From positions 1 to 64,000 of the forward strand of contig NZ_BPQL01000069.1 of assembly GCF_022179225.1 (NCBI RefSeq): 64,000 nucleotides of DNA. Reading direction: 5' to 3'. This DNA is from Methylobacterium goesingense (lineage in GTDB: Bacteria; Pseudomonadota; Alphaproteobacteria; Rhizobiales; Beijerinckiaceae). Below, piece after piece: positions 58,883-64,000 of the stretch; positions within the stretch are counted from its first letter, which is position 1; every line of letters starts with the position of its first letter. The notes below the pieces were generated by a model that had not been told where the DNA came from, did not search any database, and worked only from the letters and a program-made list of their open reading frames with translations. Made by a program: the position numbers and the translations under genes.

Positions 58883-59581
58883 ATGAGTACGCGTATCCTG
58901 ATCGTCGAGGACGAGGAGGCCCTGACCCTCCTCCTCCGCTACAACCTCGAGGCCGAGGGCTTCGTCGTCGACTCGGCCGCCCGCGGCGACGAGGCGGACC
59001 TGCGCCTGCAGGAGCAGGTCCCCGACCTCGTGCTGCTCGACTGGATGCTGCCGGCCCTGTCGGGCATCGAACTCTGCCGCCGCATCCGCGCGCGCCGCGA
59101 GACCGAGCGGCTGCCCGTGATCATGCTCACCGCCCGCGGCGAGGAGGGCGACCGCATCCGCGGCCTCGGGACCGGCGCCGACGACTACATCGTCAAGCCG
59201 TTCTCGGTGCCCGAACTCCTCGCCCGGGTGCGCGCCCTGCTGCGTCGGGCCAAGCCGGCCCACGTGGCCAACCTGCTGATCGCCGGCGACATCGAGCTCG
59301 ACCGGGTCAGCCACCGTATCCGCCGCGAGGGCCGCGAGATCCATCTCGGGCCCACCGAGTTCAAGCTCCTCGAGTTCCTGATGCAGAGCCCCGGCCGGGT
59401 ATTCTCCCGCGAGCAACTCCTCGACGGCGTCTGGGGCCACGACGTCTACATCGACGAGCGCACCGTCGACGTCCATGTCGGCCGCCTGCGCAAGGCCCTG
59501 AACCGGCCCCGGCAGAGCGACCCGATCCGCACCGTGCGCGGCTCGGGCTACTCCTTCGACGAGATGTTCGAGGGCGAATAG
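58883..59581 (+). CDS. phoB: Phosphate regulon response regulator PhoB
   Basis: A 232-residue OmpR-family regulator. Receiver: acidic pair Glu-9/Asp-10 (ILIVEDEE), phosphorylated Asp-53 (LVLLDWMLP), Thr in VIMLTARGEEGDR, Lys in DDYIVKPFSVPELLARV. Winged-helix domain: LGPTEFKLLEFLMQSPGRVF, SREQLLDGVWG, YIDERTVDVHVGRLRKALNR, IRTVRGSGYSFDE. The receiver is intact, unlike the FtcR proteins. AAGGG precedes the ATG. The cognate kinase PhoR is not in the window. Confidence 0.95.
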   Translation: MSTRILIVEDEEALTLLLRYNLEAEGFVVDSAARGDEADLRLQEQVPDLVLLDWMLPALSGIELCRRIRARRETERLPVIMLTARGEEGDRIRGLGTGADDYIVKPFSVPELLARVRALLRRAKPAHVANLLIAGDIELDRVSHRIRREGREIHLGPTEFKLLEFLMQSPGRVFSREQLLDGVWGHDVYIDERTVDVHVGRLRKALNRPRQSDPIRTVRGSGYSFDEMFEGE

Positions 59582-59594
59582 CCGGACCGTCGCA

Positions 59595-60401
59595 TCACAC
59601 GATGCTGCGCACCACGCCGCCATCGACCCGGAGCGCCGCGCCGCTGGTGGCGCTGGCGGCCGGGCTGCAGATGTAGGCGACCATGCTGGCCACCTCCTCG
59701 ACGGTGGCGAGACGGCCGATCAGCGAGGTCGGGCGGTGCTCGGCCACGAAGGCACGGCCCGCGGCGTCGAGGTCGACTTCGCCGCCCGTCCCGCCGCCCT
59801 GCGCCATGCTCTTCATGAAATCGGCCACACCCTCGGACAGGGTCGGGCCCGGCAACACGCTGTTCACGGTGACGCCGCTGCCCGACACGGTCTCGGCGAG
59901 GCCGCGGGCCACGGCGAGCTGGGCGGTCTTGGTCATCCCGTAATGGACCATCTCCACCGGGATATTCACGCCGGATTCGGAGGAGATGAACACCACCCGT
60001 CCCCAGCCGCGCTCCACCATGCCGGGGGTATAGGCCCGCGACAGGCGAACGCCGCTCATCACGTTGGTGTCGAAGAAGCGGTGCCAATCCTCGTCCGGGA
60101 TCTCGAAGAAGGGTTTGGGCTCGAAGATGCCGGTGTTGTTCACCAGGATGTCGACGTCCGGCAGCCCGGCGACGACGCGGGCCGCCCCGTCCGGGTTGGC
60201 GACGTCGCCGGGCGCTCCGATGAAGCCGGCGTGACTGGTCTCGCGCTTCAGGCGCTCGACGGCGTCGCGGACGCGGTCCTGGGTGCGCCCGTTGATCGCC
60301 ACATTGGCCCCGAGTTCGCCCAACGCCTTGGCGATGGCATAGCCGATGCCGCCGGTGGAGCCGGTGACCAGGGCGCGCTTGCCGGAGAGATCGAGTTGCA
60401 T
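59595..60401 (-). CDS. Short-chain dehydrogenase/reductase
   Basis: A 268-residue NAD(P)-dependent oxidoreductase. Rossmann motif TGSTGGIGYAIAKALGE near the start, NNTGIFEPKPFFEI, catalytic Ser in VVFISSESGV, and Tyr-x-x-x-Lys in VHYGMTKTAQLAVARGLAE. GSGVTVNSVLPGPTLSEGV and a C-terminal VDGGVVRSIV complete a classical SDR. AAGGA precedes the ATG. The end converges on phoB with a 13-base gap. Substrate unknown. Confidence 0.9.
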   Translation of the reverse strand: MQLDLSGKRALVTGSTGGIGYAIAKALGELGANVAINGRTQDRVRDAVERLKRETSHAGFIGAPGDVANPDGAARVVAGLPDVDILVNNTGIFEPKPFFEIPDEDWHRFFDTNVMSGVRLSRAYTPGMVERGWGRVVFISSESGVNIPVEMVHYGMTKTAQLAVARGLAETVSGSGVTVNSVLPGPTLSEGVADFMKSMAQGGGTGGEVDLDAAGRAFVAEHRPTSLIGRLATVEEVASMVAYICSPAASATSGAALRVDGGVVRSIV

Positions 60402-60517
60402 GGGATCGTCCTTCGTACGGGCCGTGCCCCCGGGGATGCCCTCCCGAGGCCACGTCCTCTGGGGGCTTCGCCCGGTTCAACGCGCAGGACGGGCCCTGGT
60501 GCGATCCCGGCGTTCCG

Positions 60518-61915
60518 TCAGCCTTCGGGCCGGCGCCGCAGCGCGCTCGTGACCGCGCCGAGGCTCGCGAGGCCGACCGCGCACCACAGGGTCGCGGCCA
60601 CCGGGGCGGCCGGCGCACCGCCCTGGTGCAGCCCGAAGATCACCGCCACCAGGGCGGCGCCGAAGGATTGTCCAGTGAGGCGGGCGGTGGATTGCATGCC
60701 GCTGGCGCCGCCGCTGCGGTCGCGCGGGGCGCTGGTGATGATGACCTTGTTGTTGGGCGACTGGAACAGCCCGAAGCCGAGGCCGCACAGGGTCAGGCGC
60801 CAGGCGATGTCGAGGTGGGACGCCCCCGCCGGCAGCAGGGCGACGGCGGTCAGGCCGCACGCCATCAGGCCGAGGCCGGCGCCGCCGAGGAGGCCCGGCG
60901 CGTAGCGGTCGGCGAGTCGCCCGGAGATCGGCGCCATCAGCGCGATGGCGATGGGCCAGGGCGTCATCAGGAAGCCGGTCTGCGTCTCGGAGAGGCGCAG
61001 CACGTCCTGGAAGTAGAACGGCAGGGCGACGTAGGCCATCATCTGCGCCGAGAACGAGGCGATTGAACTCGCCATCGACAGGGCGAAGGCGGGGATCCGC
61101 AGGAGGTCGACGGGCAGGAGCGGGCGGGCCATCCGGGTCTGCGTCCAGACGAAGACCGCGCCGATCGCCACCGCCGCGCCGATCTCGGCCAGCGCCACGC
61201 CCCGGGTCGCGGAATCGCCGAGGCCGTCGATGCCGATGATCAGGAGCCCGAAGGTCAGGGCGTTGAGGATGGCGCTGCGGATGTCGAAGCGCCCGCCGCT
61301 CCGGGGCGTCGCCGGCAGGGTGCGGGCGCCCACCGTCAGAGCGATAAGGCCCACCGGCAGGTTGACGAGGAACAGCCAGGGCCAGGTCGCCACGGACAGG
61401 ATCGCGGCCGCCACGGTCGGCCCGGCCGCCGAGGCCATTGCCACCACCAGGGCGACGTTGCCGACGCCGCGCCCGATCAGTCGGTGCGGATAGATGAAGC
61501 GCACGAGCGCGATGTTGACGCTCATGATCCCGGCCGCCCCCAGCCCCTGCGCGATCCGCGCCGCCACCAGCCAGTCGAGGGAGGGGGCGAAGGCGCAGGC
61601 CACGGAGGCCGCCGTGAACAGGACGAGGCCGGTGAGGTAGACCCGGCGATAGCCCAGGATGTCGCCGAGCGACGCCAGCGGCAGCAGCGAGGCCGTCACC
61701 GCGATCTGGAAGCTGTTGGTCACGAAGATCGCCGCGGAGGGCGCGACCGCGAGGTCCTTGGCCATCACCGGCAGGGCGACGTTGACGATGGCCCCGTCGA
61801 GCACCGCCATGGTCATGGCGAGGCCGATCGCGAGCAGCGCCAGCATGCGCTCGCGCACCGGCAGGCCGTCCGTCACGGGCTCCGGGGGGGCAGGGTGCGG
61901 GGCGTCGTTCGTCAT
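60518..61915 (-). CDS. MFS exporter, DHA2 (14-helix) type
   Basis: A 465-residue transporter from the ATG at 61915; an upstream start at 61999 would add residues of no membrane or family character. Motifs: AVLDGAIVNVALPVMAKDLA (DHA2 motif D-type), LLPLASLGDILGYRRVYLTG (MFS motif A), ARIAQGLGAAGIMSVNIALV, and AMASAAGPTVAAAILSVATW with PWLFLVNLPVGLIAL. Drug or metabolite efflux is the family norm; the substrate is unknown. It stands alone on the minus strand. Confidence 0.88.
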   Translation of the reverse strand: MTNDAPHPAPPEPVTDGLPVRERMLALLAIGLAMTMAVLDGAIVNVALPVMAKDLAVAPSAAIFVTNSFQIAVTASLLPLASLGDILGYRRVYLTGLVLFTAASVACAFAPSLDWLVAARIAQGLGAAGIMSVNIALVRFIYPHRLIGRGVGNVALVVAMASAAGPTVAAAILSVATWPWLFLVNLPVGLIALTVGARTLPATPRSGGRFDIRSAILNALTFGLLIIGIDGLGDSATRGVALAEIGAAVAIGAVFVWTQTRMARPLLPVDLLRIPAFALSMASSIASFSAQMMAYVALPFYFQDVLRLSETQTGFLMTPWPIAIALMAPISGRLADRYAPGLLGGAGLGLMACGLTAVALLPAGASHLDIAWRLTLCGLGFGLFQSPNNKVIITSAPRDRSGGASGMQSTARLTGQSFGAALVAVIFGLHQGGAPAAPVAATLWCAVGLASLGAVTSALRRRPEG

Positions 61916-62061
61916 GGGCGGACCCGTGGAACCCCGCGCCCGGTTTCGCAAGGGGCGGAGAAATCCCACGTGTCCTTTGTCACGTCGATCCGGCGGCACG
62001 GACCGGCAACCTGCGCTATCTGATGTCGGACGCGCCGGACCGCGCGCTGCCGGGAGTCCAC

Positions 62062-63096
62062 ATGGACGCGCTTCTCAAGATCTCCGCCCTCGTGCTGGCG
62101 GCCCAGATGTCCGTCATGCCTGTGTCCCTGGCACCGGCCCTCGCACAGACGGCCGGGACGGACACCGCGCCCCTCGGCATCGGGCTCGAGGGCTTCGCCT
62201 ATCCCTATCCGGTGTTCTTCCTCGAGCGGATGCGCGATGGCGAGCGCCAGCGCCTCGCCTACATGGACGTGGCCGCCGAAGGCCAGGCCAACGGGCGCAC
62301 CGTCGTGCTGCTGCACGGGCGCAATTTCCCCTCGAGCTACTGGCAGCCGGTGATCCAGGCCCTCACCCGCGCGGGCTACCGCGTGGTGGCCCCGGACCAG
62401 CTCGGCTTCGGCAAGTCGGCCAAGCCCGTGGGTCCCTACACCTTCGACGCCATGGCGGCCGACACCCTGGCGCTGCTCGATTCGTTGAGCCTGAAGCGGG
62501 TCGACGTGGTGGCGCATTCCATGGGCGGGATGCTGGCCGTGCGCCTGACCCGCAATGCGCCGACCCGGGTCAACAGCCTCGTGCTCGAAGCGCCGATCGG
62601 CCTGGAGGATTACCGGTTCACGGTGCCGCCGGTCTCCGACGCCACCCTGCTGCGCCTGGAGGGCGACGCCACGGCCGAGTCCTACCGCCGTCAGCTGATG
62701 ACGAACTATGCCCTGTCGCTGCCGGCCTCCGCCATCGAGCCCTTCGTGTCGCTGCGCGAGCGGGTGAAGGGCTCGGGCGAATATCCCCGCTGGCTTCAGT
62801 CCTTCGTCAATTCCTACCAAGCCATCTGGGGCCAGCCGGTGGTGCACGAGATCCCGCTGATCGCGGTCCCGACGCTCTTCGTCATGGGCGAGAACGACCA
62901 CAACGCTCCGGGCAAGCCCTTCGCGCCGGAGGCCCTGCGGCCGGGCATGGGGCGCAATGCCGAGCACGCGCGGACGCTGGCCGGGCAGATGCCGAGCGGG
63001 CGCGCCGTCGTGCTGCCGGGCATCGGCCACCTCGTCCACATGGAAGCGACGGACCGGTTCAACACGCTGACGCTCGAATTCCTCAACGGTCACTGA
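62062..63096 (+). CDS. Secreted alpha/beta hydrolase
   Basis: A 344-residue exported hydrolase from the ATG at 62062 (GGGAG five bases upstream); an ATG at 62023 is possible. Signal peptide: KISALVLAAQMSVMPVSLAP, ending ALAQ. The oxyanion region VVLLHGRNFPSSYWQPVI, nucleophile Ser in VVAHSMGGMLAVRLTR, acid in FVMGENDHNAPG and His in GIGHLVHMEATDRF form the triad. The substrate cannot be told; haloalkane dehalogenase-, esterase- and peroxidase-type relatives share this fold. Confidence 0.88.
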   Translation: MDALLKISALVLAAQMSVMPVSLAPALAQTAGTDTAPLGIGLEGFAYPYPVFFLERMRDGERQRLAYMDVAAEGQANGRTVVLLHGRNFPSSYWQPVIQALTRAGYRVVAPDQLGFGKSAKPVGPYTFDAMAADTLALLDSLSLKRVDVVAHSMGGMLAVRLTRNAPTRVNSLVLEAPIGLEDYRFTVPPVSDATLLRLEGDATAESYRRQLMTNYALSLPASAIEPFVSLRERVKGSGEYPRWLQSFVNSYQAIWGQPVVHEIPLIAVPTLFVMGENDHNAPGKPFAPEALRPGMGRNAEHARTLAGQMPSGRAVVLPGIGHLVHMEATDRFNTLTLEFLNGH

Positions 63097-63126
63097 GCGC
63101 CGGACCACCGCAACGGGAGACACGTC

Positions 63127-64000
63127 ATGGGCATGAAGGTCGGACTGGGCATGGATGTCGGACTGATCGGCCTCGGCCGGATGGGGCGCGGCATGGCGGC
63201 GAGCCTGGTCCGGGCGGGCCACGGCGTCCGGGTCTGGAACCGCTCGCCCGGCGCGGCGGACGGCCTCGCGGGCGTCACGCCGGTGGCGAGCGCCGCCGAG
63301 GCCTTCGCGGGGGATGCGGCGATCACCATGCTGGCGGACGACGCGGCCCTGCGCGGCGTGATCGTCGAGGGTGGGCTCCTCGACGGCGACCGGCGTCCGG
63401 GCCTCCACCTCTCGATGAGCACGATCTCGGTCGCCCTGGCGCAGGATCTCGCCGCCATCCATGCCCGCGCGGGCGTGCCCTACATCGCCGCCCCGGTCTT
63501 CGGGCGCCCCGACGTCGCCGAGGCCGGCGCCTTGAACATCGTGGCGGCCGGCGACCCGGAGGCGATCGCCCGGGCTCAGCCCCTCCTCGACGCGATGGGC
63601 ACCCGGACCTGGGGCTTCGGACCCGAGCCGCACCGCGCCAACGCGGTCAAGCTCGCGGGCAACTTCATGCTGATCGCGGCGATCGAGGCGATGGGGGAGG
63701 CGGCGGCCCTGGCGGAAGGGCATGGCGTGACGGGGGCCGACCTCCTCGACCTCCTGACCAGCACCCTGTTCGCCTCGCCGGTCTACAAGAACTACGGCGG
63801 CCTCATCGCCGCCCGGCGCTACGAACCGCCGGGGTTCAACCTCAAGCTCGGCGCCAAGGATGTCGGACTGGTGCTCTCCGCCGCCGGAGCCGCCGGCGTA
63901 CCGATGCCCTTCGCGAGCGTGCTGCGCGACAATCTCATCGAGGCGATCGGCCATGGCGATGCCGACAAGGACCTCGCCGCCCTGGCGGAGGTCGCCCGCC
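63127..64000 (+). CDS. 3-hydroxyisobutyrate-dehydrogenase-like NAD(P) oxidoreductase, cut by the right edge
   Basis: At least 291 residues, open to the window end, from the ATG at 63127 behind GGGAGA. After a duplicated start (GMKVGLGMDVGL) comes the Rossmann motif IGLGRMGRGMAASLVRAGHG and VWNRSPG. The family continues with STISVALAQDLAAIHARAGV and the catalytic-Lys region HRANAVKLAGNFMLIAAIEA, then GGLIAARRYEPPGFNLKLGA, KDVGLVLSAAGAAGVPMPFA. Members reduce or oxidise beta-hydroxyacids such as tartronate semialdehyde or 3-hydroxyisobutyrate. Only the last few residues appear to be missing. Confidence 0.88.
   Translation, partial: MGMKVGLGMDVGLIGLGRMGRGMAASLVRAGHGVRVWNRSPGAADGLAGVTPVASAAEAFAGDAAITMLADDAALRGVIVEGGLLDGDRRPGLHLSMSTISVALAQDLAAIHARAGVPYIAAPVFGRPDVAEAGALNIVAAGDPEAIARAQPLLDAMGTRTWGFGPEPHRANAVKLAGNFMLIAAIEAMGEAAALAEGHGVTGADLLDLLTSTLFASPVYKNYGGLIAARRYEPPGFNLKLGAKDVGLVLSAAGAAGVPMPFASVLRDNLIEAIGHGDADKDLAALAEVAR
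63130..63165. repeat. 18-bp tandem duplication at the start of the dehydrogenase gene
   Basis: GGCATGAAGGTCGGACTG (63130-63147) is followed by a copy (63148-63165) differing at two bases, coding GMKVGL then GMDVGL. As 18 is a multiple of three, the frame is kept. The copy supplies an additional in-frame ATG, so either might be the true start; the Rossmann fold begins within the second copy. Confidence 0.88.

Noticed and set aside
1-64000. CRISPR arrays, tRNA or rRNA genes, insertion sequences, prophage
   Set aside because: No regular spacer-repeat array, tRNA arm pattern, rRNA-like stretch, transposase, integrase or phage gene was found on either strand by reading.

Overview
The window is a GC-rich piece of an alphaproteobacterial chromosome. 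Flagellar control genes and architecture are of the Hyphomicrobiales ('rhizobial') type: two FtcR-like regulators, FlaF and FlbT instead of FliS, MotC and MotE motor helpers, a DUF1217 gene, and a full CtrA box (TTAA-N7-TTAAC). With the DUF3606 and DUF6894-like small proteins and the very high GC, a member of Methylobacteriaceae (Methylobacterium-like) is the best guess. That is inference, because no rRNA or species marker is present. No tRNA, rRNA, insertion sequence, prophage or CRISPR array was seen.

Layout. (1) 1-5.6 kb, envelope and transport: a possible N-terminal fragment of an exporter gene at the left edge, an MFS permease overlapping a PRC-barrel protein gene, a small lipoprotein, and a FUSC-family permease. 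(2) 5.7-51.9 kb, the flagellar island. It opens with a CtrA box and an ftcR-like regulator, followed by flagellin (minus strand), a PilZ protein, then flgF-fliI, flgE-flgK-flgL-flaF-flbT-flgD-fliQ; flhA-fliR-fliJ-like-flgJ-flgN-like; flgB-flgC-fliE-flgG-flgA-flgI-motE-flgH-fliL-fliP; fliF-fliH-motB-motC-fliK-transglycosylase; a second ftcR; and the minus-strand operon motA-fliM-(orf)-fliN-fliG-flhB-(orf). Almost the whole basal body, export gate, switch, motor, hook and filament are encoded. fliO, fliD, fliS and flgM are not seen, and chemotaxis (che) genes are elsewhere.

Non-flagellar cargo interrupts the island at three places: a 5-oxoprolinase cluster pxpB-pxpC-pxpA with two small genes (18.1-21.4 kb), a 916-residue heparinase-like protein (26.4-29.2 kb), and a Tat-signal nucleoside/guanine-type deaminase preceded by unusually AT-rich DNA (36.1-37.0 kb).

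(3) 52-53.7 kb: a DUF3606 protein, dUTPase and a CitE/HpcH-type lyase. (4) 53.9-59.6 kb: the phosphate operon pstS-pstC-pstA-pstB-phoU-phoB behind a three-repeat Pho box; the sensor kinase gene phoR is not adjacent. (5) 59.6-64 kb: a short-chain dehydrogenase, a 14-helix-type MFS exporter, a secreted alpha/beta hydrolase and a 3-hydroxyisobutyrate-dehydrogenase-like gene cut by the right edge.

The most unexpected signal is small tandem duplications at gene borders. At four gene ends (the lipoprotein, fliE, pstS, pstC) a 14-19 bp block spanning the stop codon is repeated 2-3 times. The period is never a multiple of three, so each copy puts a stop codon in a different frame. Two gene starts (flgJ, and the dehydrogenase at the right edge) also carry tandem blocks. 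Other structure worth a look: a palindrome in the flagellin leader, nested hairpins between the transglycosylase and the second ftcR, and hairpins in the pstS-pstC and pstB-phoU gaps.
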